Assembly (NCBI RefSeq): GCF_000016325.1
Contig: NC_009436.1
Coordinates: 2,542,001 to 2,606,000, forward strand
Length of the DNA stretch: 64,000 bases
Direction: 5' to 3'
Source: Enterobacter sp. 638
Lineage (GTDB): Bacteria; Pseudomonadota; Gammaproteobacteria; Enterobacterales; Enterobacteriaceae
Under the pieces are notes generated by a model. That model did not search any database. It had not been told where the DNA came from and saw only the letters and a list, made by a program, of their open reading frames with translations. How positions within the stretch are numbered: the first letter of the stretch is position 1; each line of letters starts with the position of its first letter. A program made the translations under genes and the position numbers. Of the stretch, positions 47,106-58,514 are shown one piece after another.

Positions 47106-47987
47106 TTATTTGATGTACTGCCCACTGCGCAGCGCTTCGATGCGTTTATCCAGCGGCGGGTGAGTCATAAACATTTCACTCAGCGATTTTGATTTACCGT
47201 TGATGCAAAATGCCATCATGCTGGTCGCTTCCTGAGGCTCGTAGCTGGTTTTCAAACGCTGCAACGCTGCAATCATTTTCTCCCGACCTACAAGCTTCGC
47301 GGATCCTGCATCAGCATGGAATTCGCGGTGACGCGAGAACCACATCGTAATGATACTCGCGAGAATACCGAACACCAGTTCCAGCACCATCGCAACGGCG
47401 AAATAAATCAACGGGTTGCCGTTGTTCCCTTCACCTTCATCACGGTTACCGCCCATAAATCCGGCAGCAATTTGCGCCAGAATACGGGAGATGAAAATAA
47501 CAAACGTGTTCACTACGCCCTGAATCAGGGTCATGGTAACCATATCACCATTGGCGATGTGGCTGATTTCATGCGCAATAACCGCTTCAGCCTCATCACG
47601 ACTCATGTTTTGCAAAAGCCCGGTGCTCACGGCGACCAGCGATGCATCGCGGCGTGCGCCGGTGGCAAACGCGTTAATATCAGGTGCATGATAAATCGCC
47701 ACCTGTGGCATTTTGATACCCGCTTGGCGCGACTGTTGAGCAACCGTGTTCATCAGCCAATGTTCCATGTCATTGCGCGGTTGTTCGATGACCTCACCAC
47801 CCACAGATTTCAGCGCCATCCATTTCGACATCAACAACGAAATGAAAGAGCCACCAAAACCAAACAGCAGCGCCATAATCAACAGACCCTGAACGCTGCT
47901 CGACTGAATTCCCGTCAGGCTTAGCACAAGCCCGAAGACCACCATAACCGCCAGGTTGGTGAGCAGGAAGAGCGCGATTCGCATCAT
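47106..47987 (-). CDS. htpX: Membrane zinc metalloprotease HtpX
   Basis: 293 residues, as in E. coli. Four hydrophobic segments; the M48 zinc motif HEISH lies in [14 protein letters not shown] near residue 139, and the third ligand Glu in [14 protein letters not shown] near residue 222. It works with FtsH to remove misfolded inner-membrane proteins. CpxR and sigma-32 control it in E. coli; I did not locate those sites with certainty. Confidence 0.96.
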   Translation of the reverse strand: MMRIALFLLTNLAVMVVFGLVLSLTGIQSSSVQGLLIMALLFGFGGSFISLLMSKWMALKSVGGEVIEQPRNDMEHWLMNTVAQQSRQAGIKMPQVAIYHAPDINAFATGARRDASLVAVSTGLLQNMSRDEAEAVIAHEISHIANGDMVTMTLIQGVVNTFVIFISRILAQIAAGFMGGNRDEGEGNNGNPLIYFAVAMVLELVFGILASIITMWFSRHREFHADAGSAKLVGREKMIAALQRLKTSYEPQEATSMMAFCINGKSKSLSEMFMTHPPLDKRIEALRSGQYIK

Positions 47988-48142
47988 AATTTTCTTTTAA
48001 CCTCTGTTTAACAAAACGCACTATGCGATTACCCACATCGTATGGGTATTGTGGCTATTTTCAAGGATTCGAGCGGTGTAAGTTACCAGAAAGACACAAC
48101 TTTACATTGTTTATTGGCTTACTGACGGGAGGTTGCAGAACT

Positions 48143-48172
48143 AAAAAAAACAGGCACAATTTCTTGTGCCTG
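48143..48172 (-). terminator. Intrinsic terminator of prc
   Basis: CAGGCACAA-tttc-TTGTGCCTG, followed on the minus strand by eight T residues. Confidence 0.85.
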
Positions 48173-48180
48173 TCGGGTCT

Positions 48181-50229
48181 TTATTTGACTGGAGCCGGCT
48201 GGACCGCAGGTTTGTCTTTTTCCTGCTTCGCCAGGTCGAGCGCGATGTGCACCGTCTCGTCCAGGTACGGATCTGGCTCCTGATAATCCTTCGGCAGATC
48301 GTCCAGTTTTTTCAGCAGCGGTTTGCCTTCGCGTTTGAAACGGTCATTGATGCGTGCCAGACGCGTTGCATCGTCTTCCGTATTCTCTTTCTCACGCTGA
48401 GCATAATTAAGAGACACGATATTCCGTTTTTCTTTCAGAGCATTGAAACGCGCAATGTCCTTCATGATGTACTGGAATTCCGGATCTTTTGCGATACGGT
48501 CATTGTGCGCTTTCAGCAACTCAGGACCAAACTGGGTCATGTCGCCAGATTTCACGAAGGTGGCAGCATTAATGCTGTCCCACGGCAACGCGTTATCTTC
48601 AAACTTCTCGCCCGTTTCAGTCTCTTCCGTCCCTGTCGGCATCATAATATCCGGCGTCACGCCTTTACGCTGTGTACTTCCGCCATTCACGCGATAGAAC
48701 TTCTGAATGGTGTACTGTACTGAACCGAGTGCCGGCCATTCGGGGCGCAGCATTTGGTCGTAAATGCGATTCAGGGAACGGTATTGTTGTACCGTACCTT
48801 TACCGAAAGTCGGTTCGCCGACAATCAACGCGCGACCATAATCCTGCATCGCAGCGGCAAAGATTTCAGATGCGGACGCGCTGAAGCGGTCAACCAGCAC
48901 CACCAGCGGACCTTTGTAATATACGACACCGTCGGTATCAGCATCTTCACGCACTTTGCCATTGTTATCACGCACCTGGACAACAGGCCCAGACGGGATA
49001 AACAGGCCAGAAAGTGAAACGGCTTCTGTCAGTGCTCCACCGCCGTTGGTTCGCAGGTCGATGATCACGCTACTGACATTCTGCTTTTCAAGCTTCTGCA
49101 GCTGCACTTTCACATCGTCTGTTAAACCGACGTAGAAACCAGGAATATCGAGAACGCCGACTTTTTCTTTGCCAACGGTTTTCACCGACATTTTCACCGC
49201 GCGGTCTTCAAGACGAATACGTTCGCGAGTCAATGTGACAATTTTGGTCTTCGTACCTTTACCAGCAGGCAGGATCTCAAGGCGGACCTTGCTTCCTTTC
49301 GGACCTTTGATGAGCGCAACCACATCATCAAGGCGCCAGCCGATCACATCGACCATGCCCTGACCCGTCTGACCAACGCCAACAATTCGGTCACCCACGC
49401 CAATGGATTTGCTCTTCGCCGCTGGACCGCCGGCAACCATGGAGTTGATTACCGTGTAATCTTCGTCCATTTGCAGCACGGCACCAATACCTTCCAGAGA
49501 CAGGCTCATTTCAGTATTGAACTGTTCGGTGTTACGCGGGGAAAGATAATTGGTATGCGGATCGATTTCGTGAGCAAACGCGGTCATCGCCAGTGAGAAT
49601 ACATCTTCACTGTTGGTTTGCGCCAAACGGCGAATCGCCGATTTGTAGCGGCGCGTCAGCGTTTCACGGATCTCTTTCTCGTCTTTCCCCGTGAGTTTCA
49701 GGCTCAATTCATCGAACTTAACCTTACCGTCCCACAGTGCATTCAGCTCAGCTTCCGTTTTAGGCCACGGGGCTTTGCTGCGATCGAGATTAAAGTTGTC
49801 GTTGCCGGTAAAGTCCATTGGACGTTCCAGCACTTTTAACGCGTATTGATAACGTTCAAAACGACGCTTCTGAGATTGGTTATACAGATCGTAGAACAGA
49901 TCGAGTTTACCGCTGCGCAGCTCATCGCCGACGTCGCTTTTACGTTTTGCGAACTGTTCAATATCGCTTGCCAGCAGCACGTTATGGCTGTAATCAAGCA
50001 GGTTCAGGTAGCGATCAAAGATTTTGGCCGAAAAGGCCTGATCGAGATCGAACTGACGATAGTGCGAACGGGTGAAACGCGACGTCACGCGCTCACTCAC
50101 CGTTGCGTGCTGAGTCTCTTCCTTTAATACCGGAATTTGATCGGCCCGCGTAATATCGTCCACAGCGAAAGCATGGCCTGTTATTGCTAACAGGCCTGCC
50201 AGTGCGGTGATCTTAAAAAGAGTGTTCAT
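48181..50229 (-). CDS. prc: Tail-specific protease Prc (Tsp)
   Basis: 682 residues from the ATG giving MNTLFKITALAGLLA, the E. coli length; a frame extension to 50277 overlaps the proQ 3' end. A signal peptide ends near AFA|VDD. A PDZ domain is near residues 230-320 (GIGAVLQMDEDYTVINSMVAGGPA). The S41 core includes the substrate-groove VIIDLRTNGGGALTEAV, the nucleophile Ser in DRFSASASEIFAAA near residue 452, and the Lys in GEPTFGKGTVQQY near residue 477. It degrades periplasmic proteins with nonpolar C-termini and processes PBP3 (FtsI), together with the adaptor NlpI. Confidence 0.96.
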   Translation of the reverse strand: MNTLFKITALAGLLAITGHAFAVDDITRADQIPVLKEETQHATVSERVTSRFTRSHYRQFDLDQAFSAKIFDRYLNLLDYSHNVLLASDIEQFAKRKSDVGDELRSGKLDLFYDLYNQSQKRRFERYQYALKVLERPMDFTGNDNFNLDRSKAPWPKTEAELNALWDGKVKFDELSLKLTGKDEKEIRETLTRRYKSAIRRLAQTNSEDVFSLAMTAFAHEIDPHTNYLSPRNTEQFNTEMSLSLEGIGAVLQMDEDYTVINSMVAGGPAAKSKSIGVGDRIVGVGQTGQGMVDVIGWRLDDVVALIKGPKGSKVRLEILPAGKGTKTKIVTLTRERIRLEDRAVKMSVKTVGKEKVGVLDIPGFYVGLTDDVKVQLQKLEKQNVSSVIIDLRTNGGGALTEAVSLSGLFIPSGPVVQVRDNNGKVREDADTDGVVYYKGPLVVLVDRFSASASEIFAAAMQDYGRALIVGEPTFGKGTVQQYRSLNRIYDQMLRPEWPALGSVQYTIQKFYRVNGGSTQRKGVTPDIMMPTGTEETETGEKFEDNALPWDSINAATFVKSGDMTQFGPELLKAHNDRIAKDPEFQYIMKDIARFNALKEKRNIVSLNYAQREKENTEDDATRLARINDRFKREGKPLLKKLDDLPKDYQEPDPYLDETVHIALDLAKQEKDKPAVQPAPVK

Positions 50230-50248
50230 GCCAGGCTTGGCCTCCGTT

Positions 50249-50932
50249 TCAGAACACCAGGTGTTCTGCGCGTACAATCATTGACATGCCAGAAGTCAGC
50301 TGCACACGAACGCCATCTTTGGTGATTTCGAGTACGGTGGCATCCATCGCATTGTTACCCGCTTTCACCTTGAGAGACTGACCAACGCTCAGCGCGGTGA
50401 TGTCAGAAACCGGAGTGTGGCGTTGTTCTTCACGAGGCGCAGGTTGTGCTTTAGCCGCTGGCTTCTCAGCACGCGGTTTACGCTCGCTATTTTCGTTACG
50501 ACGCGGAGCAGGACGCGGTTTGCGTTCACGACGAGGCGCTTCTTCACCATTCGCCGCGGCAGCTTCGCGTTTTTTCGCCTGCTGTTCAGCACGCTGTGCC
50601 TGAACACGCGCTTTCGCTTCTTCAAGCTGTTTACGGGCATGCTCGACGTGCTGTTCGTCCAGCTCACCACAAGGATTGCCGTCGAGATCGACACGCGTCG
50701 CGCCCAGCTTGATACCGTAAAGGTAACGCCAGCTTGAAGTATAAAGACGTAAGGCAGAGCGAAGTTGGGTTTTACTGAGACTCATCTCACCCTCAACGCG
50801 CGCTACCAGATCCTGAAAAATACCAATTTTCAGGGGGCGAGCTTCGCCTTCAGCACTGAAACACTGTGGGAAACGCTCTGCCAGAAAGGCGATAACTTCT
50901 TTGCTACTATTCAACTTAGGTTGATTTTCCAT
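50249..50932 (-). CDS. proQ: RNA chaperone ProQ
   Basis: 227 residues (E. coli 232). The N-terminal FinO domain (~1-120, with [11 protein letters not shown] and [25 protein letters not shown]) binds structured RNA 3' ends. A long basic, Arg/Pro/Ala-rich linker (~120-175) follows, then a C-terminal Tudor-like domain ([23 protein letters not shown]). A global small-RNA-binding protein. It is 19 bases upstream of prc on the same strand; proQ-prc is a known operon. Confidence 0.95.
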
Positions 50933-51029
50933 GAAATTTCCTGATTACAACGGACGTTGCCAATAAGCCGCAGGCATGAACAGGCGACATTATAATGACG
51001 CCATCCGTAAATGCTACGTTATCCGTTGA

Positions 51030-51527
51030 TTATCCTGCGACGCTCGCAAAGAATTTTTGATAATCGGTCGCGTTTAATACGTTTTCAAGATTTGCGACTA
51101 ACTCACGAAGGCCCTGCTCATCTTCATCAGTGAAGCGGCCAAACGCGGTACTGTCGATATCCAGAACGCCAATAATCTGATTGTTTACGCTGAGCGGCAG
51201 AACGATTTCGGCATTGCTCGCCGAATCGCACGCAATATGTCCGTCGAAGGCATGTACATCTTCAACGCGCTGGACCTGATTTTGTGCAACCGCCGTACCG
51301 CATACGCCCCGACCTACAGGGATTCGCACGCACGCCAGCTTGCCCTGGAACGGCCCGAGTACCAGCGTATTTCCTTCCAGAAGGTAAAAACCCGCCCAGT
51401 TCACATCCGACAGACGTTCAAACAGCAACGCGCTGGTGTTAGCCAGAGTCGCTAAAAAACTGGTCTCCCCTGTCATCAATGCCTGGAAATCACGGTTAAG
51501 ATCCGCGTAGAATTCTGTTTTGTTCAT
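51030..51527 (-). CDS. msrC: Free methionine-(R)-sulfoxide reductase MsrC
   Basis: 165 residues, as in E. coli. A GAF-domain enzyme that reduces free Met-R-sulfoxide. The three redox cysteines are in KLACVRIP (near residue 84), GRGVCGTA (near residue 94) and HIACDSASNAEIVLPL (near residue 118). It acts in the cytoplasm with thioredoxin. It is divergent from letA. Confidence 0.95.
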   Translation of the reverse strand: MNKTEFYADLNRDFQALMTGETSFLATLANTSALLFERLSDVNWAGFYLLEGNTLVLGPFQGKLACVRIPVGRGVCGTAVAQNQVQRVEDVHAFDGHIACDSASNAEIVLPLSVNNQIIGVLDIDSTAFGRFTDEDEQGLRELVANLENVLNATDYQKFFASVAG

Positions 51528-51656
51528 TAATCAATCACTTGGTTGTCTACAAAATGTGTGCATAGCCTTTTTAACTAAACATTAAATGCTTTCATTCTCA
51601 AGATGAATCCCAAGATGAGTTAATATAACGTTAATTAATCCTTTTATGCGCGACTA

Positions 51657-52940
51657 ATGGCTCTCAATAATCCGAAAATTACGCCGGCAAAAAAGATCAC
51701 TGTCCACTCGGTCAGTGATGCGCTACCGCGTGCACATTATCAGCGTTGTCCGCAGTGCGATACGCTTTTTATGTTGCCGAAGATGAAATCGCACCAGAGT
51801 GCCTATTGCCCTCGCTGTGATGCCAAAATCCGCGATGGACGCGACTGGTCGTTGACGCGACTGGCCGCCATGGCTGTCACGATGCTTTTGCTGATGCCTT
51901 TCGCATGGGGTGAACCGCTGCTCAAGCTCTATCTGCTTGGCGTGCGGATCGACGCAAACCTGCTGCAAGGCATATGGCAGATGACTCAGCAAGGCGATCC
52001 GCTGACGGGAGCTATGGTGCTGTTTTGCACCGTCGGCGCACCGGTGGTGCTGGTGGTTGCTATTGCCTATCTCTGGTTCGGCAATATTTTAGGCATGAAT
52101 CTGCGCCCGGTCCTGCTGATGCTTGAGAAGCTTAAAGAGTGGGTGATGCTGGATATCTATCTGGTGGGCATCGGGGTGACGTCCATTAAAGTGCAGGATT
52201 ACGCCTTTTTGCAGCCAGGTATTGGGTTGTTTGCCTTCATCGCCCTTGTGCTGCTGAGCATCCTGACGCTGATTCACCTGAATGTGGAACAGCTGTGGGA
52301 ACGCTTCTATCCTCAGCGCCCTGCAACACGTCCCGATCCTAATCTCAGGGCCTGTCTGGGCTGCCATTTTACGGGATTGCCTGACGCGCGGGGCCGCTGT
52401 CCTCGCTGTCACATTCCATTGCGCCTGCGCCGTAAACACAGTTTGCAAAAATGCTGGGCCGCACTGATCGCTTCGATTGTGTTCCTACTCCCGGCAAATC
52501 TCCTACCGATCTCCGTTATTTATCTTAACGGCGGACGGCAGGAAGACACCATTATGTCTGGCATCGTCTCCCTGGCGCACAGTAACTTCGCGGTGGCTGG
52601 CGTGGTGTTTATTGCCAGTATTTTGGTGCCGTTTACCAAAGTGATTGTCATGTTTACCTTGCTCATTAGCATTCAGTTTAAGTGTGAACAAGGGCTACGG
52701 GCACGTATCTTGCTTTTGCGTTTTGTTACATGGATTGGCCGCTGGTCGATGTTGGATTTGTTCGTTATTTCGTTGATGATGTCGCTGATCAATCGCGATC
52801 AGTTACTTGCTTTTACTATGGGACCCGCGGCTTTTTATTTCGGCTCTGCGGTGATATTGACTATTCTTGCAGTGGAATGGCTGGATAGCCGCTTACTTTG
52901 GGATGCACATGAGTCAGGAAACGCCCGCTTCGCCGACTGA
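51657..52940 (+). CDS. letA: Envelope lipid transport protein LetA (YebS/PqiA family)
   Basis: 427 residues, as in E. coli YebS. A PqiA-family inner-membrane protein with two repeats. Each starts with a zinc-ribbon type cysteine set: [10 protein letters not shown]...YCPRCDAKI (residues ~24-54) and [10 protein letters not shown]...[11 protein letters not shown] (residues ~229-256). Each is followed by several membrane helices. It passes lipids to the LetB tunnel. No good SD precedes the ATG, which may limit its translation. Its last 32 bases overlap letB, which suggests coupled translation. Confidence 0.93.
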   Translation: MALNNPKITPAKKITVHSVSDALPRAHYQRCPQCDTLFMLPKMKSHQSAYCPRCDAKIRDGRDWSLTRLAAMAVTMLLLMPFAWGEPLLKLYLLGVRIDANLLQGIWQMTQQGDPLTGAMVLFCTVGAPVVLVVAIAYLWFGNILGMNLRPVLLMLEKLKEWVMLDIYLVGIGVTSIKVQDYAFLQPGIGLFAFIALVLLSILTLIHLNVEQLWERFYPQRPATRPDPNLRACLGCHFTGLPDARGRCPRCHIPLRLRRKHSLQKCWAALIASIVFLLPANLLPISVIYLNGGRQEDTIMSGIVSLAHSNFAVAGVVFIASILVPFTKVIVMFTLLISIQFKCEQGLRARILLLRFVTWIGRWSMLDLFVISLMMSLINRDQLLAFTMGPAAFYFGSAVILTILAVEWLDSRLLWDAHESGNARFAD

Positions 52941-55542
52941 AGCGAGAATTAAAACAAAACGCCGTATTTCGCCCTTCTGGCTACTGCCTGTTATCGCATT
53001 GATGATAGCGGGTTGGCTTATCTGGACGAGTTACGAAGATCGCGGTAATACCGTGACCATTGATTTCCAGACCGCCGACGGCATTGTCGCTGGGCGAACA
53101 CCCGTTCGCTTCCAGGGCGTTGAAGTGGGCACTGTCCAGGATATCCGGCTCGGTAAGGATCTGAATAAAATCGAGGTTCGTGCCAGCATCAAAGCGGATA
53201 TGCAGGATGCGCTGCGCAGTGAAACGCAGTTCTGGCTGGTTACGCCAAAAGCGTCTCTGGCGGGCGTTTCTGGGCTGGATGCGTTGGTTGGCGGGAACTA
53301 CATCGGTATGATGCCAGGTAAAGGTGAGCCTCAGGAACACTTTACCGCGCTGGATACACAACCAAAATACCGGCTGAACAACGGCGATCTGATGATTCAG
53401 CTTCACTCGCCGGATTTGGGCTCACTCAACAGCGGGTCGCTGGTCTATTTTCGCAAAATCCCGGTCGGGCGCGTCTATGACTACGCCATTAACCCGAATA
53501 AACAGGGTGTGACGATTGATGTGCTGATCGAGCGTCGATTCACTTCGCTGGTCAAAAAAGGCAGCCGTTTCTGGAACGTATCGGGCGTGGATGCTGACGT
53601 TAGCTTGAGCGGCGCAAAAGTGAAGCTCGAAAGCCTGGCAGCACTCGTTAATGGTGCTATCGCCTTCGACTCACCAGAAGGGTCTAAACCCGCTGAGGTC
53701 GATGACAATTTCGGGCTGTATGCCGATTTGGCGCATAGCCAGCGCGGCGTAATCGTGAAACTGGCATTGCCGGACGCACAAGGTTTGAAAGCCGGCTCTA
53801 CACCGCTGATGTATCAAGGCTTGCAGGTGGGTCAGCTCACCAAACTGACGCTGAATCCGGGTGGTTCAGTGACTGGCGAAATGACCGTTGATCCAAGCGT
53901 GGTCGATCTGCTTCGCGAGAGAACACGGCTTGAGCTTCGCAATCCAAAACTCTCACTCAGCGACGCCAACATCAGCAGTCTGCTGACAGGCAGCACCTTT
54001 GAGCTGATTCCCGGTGATGGCAAACCTAACAATAATTTTGTCATTGCCCCAGCGGATAAAGCCCTGCTGCAAAAGCCCGGTGTGATGACGCTGACCCTCA
54101 ATGCACCAGAAAGCTACGGTATCGAAGCGGGCCAGCCGTTACTCTTACATGGCGTGCAGGTGGGCCAGGTCCTGGAACGTAAATTGACGGAAGACGGCGT
54201 GATTTTCTCCGTGGCGGTCGATCCGCAATACCGCGATCTAGTGCATGGCGACAGCAAATTCGTGGTTAACAGCCGCGTAGATGTCAAAGTGGGTTTCGAC
54301 GGGGTTGAGTTCCTTGGCGCAAGCGCTGGCGAATGGCTCAGCGGCGGCGTCCGTATCCTGCCGGGTCAGAAAGGCGAAATGCGCGAAGCCTATCCGCTGT
54401 ATGCCAATCTGGATAAAGCAATTGAAAACAGCATGAGCGACTTGCCAACGACCACGATGACGCTCAGCGCCGACACACTGCCTGACGTTCAGGCGGGTTC
54501 AGTCGTTTTATATCGCAAGTTCCAGGTGGGCGAAATCATCACCGTGCGACCGCGTGCCAATGCCTTTGATATCGAACTGCATATCAAACCGGAATATCGT
54601 AACTTACTGACTGCCAACAGCGTGTTCTGGGCAGAAGGCGGTGCAAAAGTGCAGCTCAATGGCAGCGGGTTGACCGTACAAGCGGCTCCCCTCTCCCGTG
54701 CGCTGCGTGGTGCGATCAGCTTCGATAACTTAAGTGGTGCGGGTGCCAACCAGCGCAAAGGCGACAAACGTATTCTGTATCCGTCCGAAACCGCCGCGCG
54801 TGCGGTCGGCGGCCAGATTACGCTGCACGCCTTTGACGCGGGCAAACTCGCCGAGGGAATGCCGATTCGCTATTTAGGGATTGATATCGGGCAGATCCAG
54901 AAACTGACGCTGATTACCGCACGCAATGAAGTGCAGGCTACAGCGGTCCTTTATCCGGAATACGTGCAGAACTTTGCCCGCATGGGAACACGCTTCTCGG
55001 TCGTTACCCCGCAGATTTCTGCGGCGGGGGTCGAGCATCTGGACACCATTCTGCAGCCTTATATCAACGTTGAACCGGGCAGCGGTAAGGCGCGTCGCGA
55101 CTTTGAACTCCAGGAAGCGACGATCACCGACTCGCGTTATCTTGACGGATTGAGCATTGTGGTCGAAGTGCCGGAAGCGGGCTCCATGAGCATCGGTACG
55201 CCAGTGCTGTTCCGCGGTATCGAGGTCGGGACCGTTACTGGCTTGACGCTGGGCACTCTGTCAGATCGCGTGATGGTTGGGCTGCGCATCAGCGAACGCT
55301 TCCAGCATCTGGTTCGCAACAACTCAGTCTTCTGGATGGCCTCGGGATATTCGCTGGACTTCGGTCTGACCGGCGGCGTTGTGAAAACCGGGACGTTTAA
55401 CCAGTTCATTCGCGGCGGTATAGCCTTTGCCACCCCACCGGGTACTCCGCTCGCGCCGAAAGCGCAGACGGGTAAACATTTCTTGTTGCTCGAGAGTGAA
55501 CCGAAAGAGTGGCGTGAATGGGGAACCGCACTGCCACGTTAA
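52909..55542 (+). CDS. letB: Envelope lipid-transport tunnel protein LetB (YebT, seven MCE domains)
   Basis: 877 residues from the ATG giving MSQETPASP, the E. coli length; the frame is open 14 codons further upstream but that part belongs to letA. One N-terminal membrane helix (~20-38) is followed by seven repeats of the MCE fold. The repeated core is a [54 protein letters not shown] motif at regular intervals. LetB forms a hexameric stack spanning the periplasm to move lipids between membranes. It pairs with LetA, directly upstream. Confidence 0.95.
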   Translation: MSQETPASPTEARIKTKRRISPFWLLPVIALMIAGWLIWTSYEDRGNTVTIDFQTADGIVAGRTPVRFQGVEVGTVQDIRLGKDLNKIEVRASIKADMQDALRSETQFWLVTPKASLAGVSGLDALVGGNYIGMMPGKGEPQEHFTALDTQPKYRLNNGDLMIQLHSPDLGSLNSGSLVYFRKIPVGRVYDYAINPNKQGVTIDVLIERRFTSLVKKGSRFWNVSGVDADVSLSGAKVKLESLAALVNGAIAFDSPEGSKPAEVDDNFGLYADLAHSQRGVIVKLALPDAQGLKAGSTPLMYQGLQVGQLTKLTLNPGGSVTGEMTVDPSVVDLLRERTRLELRNPKLSLSDANISSLLTGSTFELIPGDGKPNNNFVIAPADKALLQKPGVMTLTLNAPESYGIEAGQPLLLHGVQVGQVLERKLTEDGVIFSVAVDPQYRDLVHGDSKFVVNSRVDVKVGFDGVEFLGASAGEWLSGGVRILPGQKGEMREAYPLYANLDKAIENSMSDLPTTTMTLSADTLPDVQAGSVVLYRKFQVGEIITVRPRANAFDIELHIKPEYRNLLTANSVFWAEGGAKVQLNGSGLTVQAAPLSRALRGAISFDNLSGAGANQRKGDKRILYPSETAARAVGGQITLHAFDAGKLAEGMPIRYLGIDIGQIQKLTLITARNEVQATAVLYPEYVQNFARMGTRFSVVTPQISAAGVEHLDTILQPYINVEPGSGKARRDFELQEATITDSRYLDGLSIVVEVPEAGSMSIGTPVLFRGIEVGTVTGLTLGTLSDRVMVGLRISERFQHLVRNNSVFWMASGYSLDFGLTGGVVKTGTFNQFIRGGIAFATPPGTPLAPKAQTGKHFLLLESEPKEWREWGTALPR

Positions 55543-55548
55543 TCCCAC

Positions 55549-55580
55549 AGGCTCCGGTGTCAACGCGCCGGAGCCTTTAT
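55549..55580 (+). terminator. Intrinsic terminator of letAB
   Basis: AGGCTCCGG-N10-CCGGAGCCT, then TTTAT. Confidence 0.75.
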
Positions 55581-55619
55581 GTTACACTGCGCGCCTGAAC
55601 TATTCCCAATGGTGTGTCC

Positions 55620-57062
55620 GTGGCTCAAAACTCCGTATTTTTTCCTGACGAATTCCTGGCGCAAATGCGCGAGGCGCTTCCCGCTCATCTCTCTTTTGAT
55701 GCGTTTATCGCAGCCTGCCAGCGCCCTTTACGCCGCAGCATTCGCGTCAATACACTCAAAATCAGCGTAGAAGATTTCCTGGCGCTGGTTTCTCCGTATC
55801 GCTGGCAGTTGACGCCCGTGCCATGGTGCGCAGAAGGTTTCTGGATTGAACGCGAAGATGAGGATGCACTGCCGCTCGGGAGCACGGCCGAACATTTAAG
55901 CGGGCTGTTTTATATTCAGGAAGCCAGCTCGATGCTTCCGGTCACTGCGTTGTTTGCAGAGGATAATCAGCCAGAACGGGTGATGGATGTTGCGGCGGCA
56001 CCAGGTTCAAAAACCACCCAAATCGCCGCGCGAATGGGTAATCGCGGTGTCATTCTGGCGAATGAATTTTCAGCAAGCCGGGTCAAAGTGTTACACGCCA
56101 ACATCAGTCGCTGCGGGATCAGTAATGTCGCCCTGACCCACTTTGACGGACGCGTTTTTGGTGCCGCGTTGCCGGAATCCTTCGATGCCATTCTGCTGGA
56201 TGCGCCGTGTTCAGGTGAAGGTGTGGTCCGTAAAGATCCCGACGCGCTTAAAAACTGGTCTGTTGCCAGTAATCTCGAGATTGCCGCCACCCAGCGCGAA
56301 CTTATCGACAGCGCGTTTCATGCGCTGCGCCCCGGTGGAATGCTGGTTTACTCTACCTGCACGTTGAACCGTGACGAAAACGAATCGGTATGCCTGTGGC
56401 TCAAAGAACAATACCCCCAGGCGGTAGAGTTTCTGCCGCTAGATTCGCTTTTCCCCTCCGCAACAGAGGCAGTGACGCCTGAAGGGTTCCTGCACGTTTT
56501 CCCGCAGATATTCGATTGCGAAGGTTTCTTCGTTGCGCGTATGCGTAAAACGGCGGTCATTGAGCCATTGCCTGCGCCGAAATACAAAGTTGGTAATTTC
56601 CCGTTTGCCCCACTCAAAGGGCGCGAGACGGCACAGATTGTCGCTGCGGCGCAAAAAGCAGGGCTTCAGTGGGATGAGAATTTACGTCTCTGGCAACGCG
56701 ATAAAGAGATCTGGCTCTTCCCGGTGGAAGTCGAAACGATGATCGGCAAAGTGCGTTTCTCCCGTATCGGCATGCGATTAGCCGAAGTGCATAATAAAGG
56801 CTACCGCTGGCAGCATGAGGCGGTCATCGCCCTGGCCAATGACGCGAACACCTTTGCTCTGACCCACACTGAAGCAGAAGAGTGGTATCGCGGACGCGAT
56901 GTTTATCCTGAGCTCGCGCCCACGAGTGACGAAGTGGTCGTCACTTATCAGGGCTTTCCCTTAGGGCTGGCGAAGAAAATTGGTTCCAGGCTGAAAAACA
57001 GCTATCCGCGAGAACTCGTTCGCGACGGTCGTTTGTTTACCGTCCACGACAGCGCCAATTAA
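55620..57062 (+). CDS. rsmF: 16S rRNA (cytosine1407-C5)-methyltransferase RsmF
   Basis: 480 residues from GTG at 55620 (MAQNSVFFP aligns with the E. coli N-terminus); another GTG two codons upstream is equally readable, and neither has a strong SD. A RsmB/NSUN-type m5C methyltransferase. The SAM-binding segment is [16 protein letters not shown] near residue 122; the two catalytic cysteines are in [11 protein letters not shown] (near residue 197) and VYSTCTLN (near residue 247). A C-terminal PUA-like extension binds RNA. It modifies C1407 in the decoding region. Confidence 0.95.
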   Translation: MAQNSVFFPDEFLAQMREALPAHLSFDAFIAACQRPLRRSIRVNTLKISVEDFLALVSPYRWQLTPVPWCAEGFWIEREDEDALPLGSTAEHLSGLFYIQEASSMLPVTALFAEDNQPERVMDVAAAPGSKTTQIAARMGNRGVILANEFSASRVKVLHANISRCGISNVALTHFDGRVFGAALPESFDAILLDAPCSGEGVVRKDPDALKNWSVASNLEIAATQRELIDSAFHALRPGGMLVYSTCTLNRDENESVCLWLKEQYPQAVEFLPLDSLFPSATEAVTPEGFLHVFPQIFDCEGFFVARMRKTAVIEPLPAPKYKVGNFPFAPLKGRETAQIVAAAQKAGLQWDENLRLWQRDKEIWLFPVEVETMIGKVRFSRIGMRLAEVHNKGYRWQHEAVIALANDANTFALTHTEAEEWYRGRDVYPELAPTSDEVVVTYQGFPLGLAKKIGSRLKNSYPRELVRDGRLFTVHDSAN

Positions 57063-57166
57063 AAAACCGCGCATTTTCACTGGCACTTTTGCTCTCCTGC
57101 ACTACGCTAAAAAATGGACGATCACACTGGTCGAACCAGATTTTAAGCAAAACTGCGGAGAGCATT

Positions 57167-57406
57167 ATGACGAAAACCAACGTGCGTATCGGCGCATTTG
57201 AAATCGACGATGCCGAGTTGCAAGGCGATAACCAAGGCGATCGAACGTTAACCATTCCGTGTAAATCCGATCCGGATTTATGTATGCAGCTTGATGCCTG
57301 GGATGCGGACACCAGTGTCCCAGCAATCCTTGATGGCGAACATTCCGTTCTCTACCGTGAGCACTACGATCAACAGTCCGATGCCTGGGTCATGCGTCTT
57401 GCCTGA
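57167..57406 (+). CDS. yebV: Conserved small protein YebV
   Basis: 79 residues (E. coli 78) from the ATG with GGAG eight bases upstream. Soluble and acidic, with core VRIGAFEIDDAELQ, DRTLTIPCKSDPDLCMQLDAWD, and YDQQSDAWVMRLA at the end. Function unknown. It is followed by a terminator, and yebW lies downstream on the same strand. Confidence 0.92.
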   Translation: MTKTNVRIGAFEIDDAELQGDNQGDRTLTIPCKSDPDLCMQLDAWDADTSVPAILDGEHSVLYREHYDQQSDAWVMRLA

Positions 57407-57415
57407 TTCAAAAAG

Positions 57416-57442
57416 AACCCGCCCGAAGGCGGGTTATTTATC
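57416..57442 (+). terminator. Intrinsic terminator of yebV
   Basis: AACCCGCC-cgaa-GGCGGGTT followed by ATTTATCCCC. Confidence 0.75.
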
Positions 57443-57510
57443 CCCTCAAATTTCCCCTGCGATAAATCATCCCCTACACTCATAGTCTGGAAGCCAGATC
57501 AGAGGATGAG

Positions 57511-57702
57511 ATGTTTGCACTGGTACTTTTTGTTTGTTACCTGGACGGCGGCTGTGATGACATCGTTATCGATGTTTACAACACCGAATGGCAGTGCGTG
57601 GCGTCGAAGAAAGAACAGCGAATCCGCCATGGCGGTTGCTACCCTGTCGAAGATTTTATTGACGGATTCTGGTCACCCGCACAGGAATACAGCGACTTTT
57701 AA
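57511..57702 (+). CDS. yebW: Conserved small protein YebW
   Basis: 63 residues, as in E. coli. The N-terminus MFALVLFVCYLDGGCDDI is followed by DVYNTEWQC, and the end is EDFIDGFWSPAQEYSDF. Soluble, acidic, three cysteines. Function unknown. Its stop codon abuts the pphA stop codon on the other strand with no spare base. Confidence 0.92.
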   Translation: MFALVLFVCYLDGGCDDIVIDVYNTEWQCVASKKEQRIRHGGCYPVEDFIDGFWSPAQEYSDF

Positions 57703-58347
57703 TTACTGTAATTGAGCCAGCGTCAACGCTCCACCGAACACAGCGCCCGTATCGATATAGTGCAGGTTGTGAAAGTCGCTGCGTTTGTCGAGTGGAGTAT
57801 GGCCAAACCAGAAATGGTCAGCGCCAGAAATCCCTTCCCCCTCTCCGTTCAGTAAACGGGTCAACCGCTCTCGATTCCACAACACGCGATGGAGATTGAC
57901 TGGTTTATCGCGAAGGTAAGCCGAAGAGGGGTAATCGGCATGAGCAATAACATTTCGGCCACTTTCACAGGTTATTTCAATAATATGCGGTAATTCCCGG
58001 CACGCCTTGAGTAATATTATTACTTTTAATTTTTGCGAAGACGTCAGGCGAGAAAACCATATACCTCCATTTATCGTCCAGAGTGCAAAATCATTATTTT
58101 CGAGGGCATCCAGCGCCATTTGTTCATGATTGCCCCGCACCGCATGGAACCATTTTTCCTGTGTCAGTTGCAGGCATTTGACGCTATCCGGCCCGCGATC
58201 GATAAGGTCACCGACGGAAATAAGCAAATCCTTACTCGGATTAAAACCGCGCTGTTTTAATTCATCAATCAGCCGCTGGTAGCAACCGTGAATGTCGCTT
58301 ACTACCCAGATATGCCGCCATTTTTTGCCATCGAATAATTGATACAT
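57703..58347 (-). CDS. pphA: Serine/threonine protein phosphatase 1, PphA
   Basis: 214 residues (E. coli 218). A PPP-family metallophosphatase: motif I DIHGCY near residue 19, motif II GDLIDRGPDS near residue 46, motif III GNHEQ near residue 72, and the later His in IAHADYP near residue 134 and FWFGHTP near residue 180. The metal-binding residues Asp, His, Asp, Asn and His are all present. In E. coli it signals misfolded protein through CpxR and htrA expression. Confidence 0.94.
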   Translation of the reverse strand: MYQLFDGKKWRHIWVVSDIHGCYQRLIDELKQRGFNPSKDLLISVGDLIDRGPDSVKCLQLTQEKWFHAVRGNHEQMALDALENNDFALWTINGGIWFSRLTSSQKLKVIILLKACRELPHIIEITCESGRNVIAHADYPSSAYLRDKPVNLHRVLWNRERLTRLLNGEGEGISGADHFWFGHTPLDKRSDFHNLHYIDTGAVFGGALTLAQLQ

Positions 58348-58514
58348 AGCGCCTCCTTTAAAAGTATAGCTTGCTATTTCATTTAAAAAGATCGCCGGGT
58401 TTTGTTGCCAATATCAATCATGGTTAAACGAAGCCGAAATAAAGGTTTAGCAACTCTTAAATCATCCTGTTCAGGACCTTAGAATAGACTGAGAATTCTA
58501 ATGAGGTCTCCATC

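Noticed and set aside
58444..58460. PhoP-box-like GGTTTA-N5-TCTTAA upstream of the virK-like gene
   Set aside because: The second half matches only 4 of 6 bases, and the nearest -10 (TAGAAT, 58480-58485) is 19 bases away rather than about 12.
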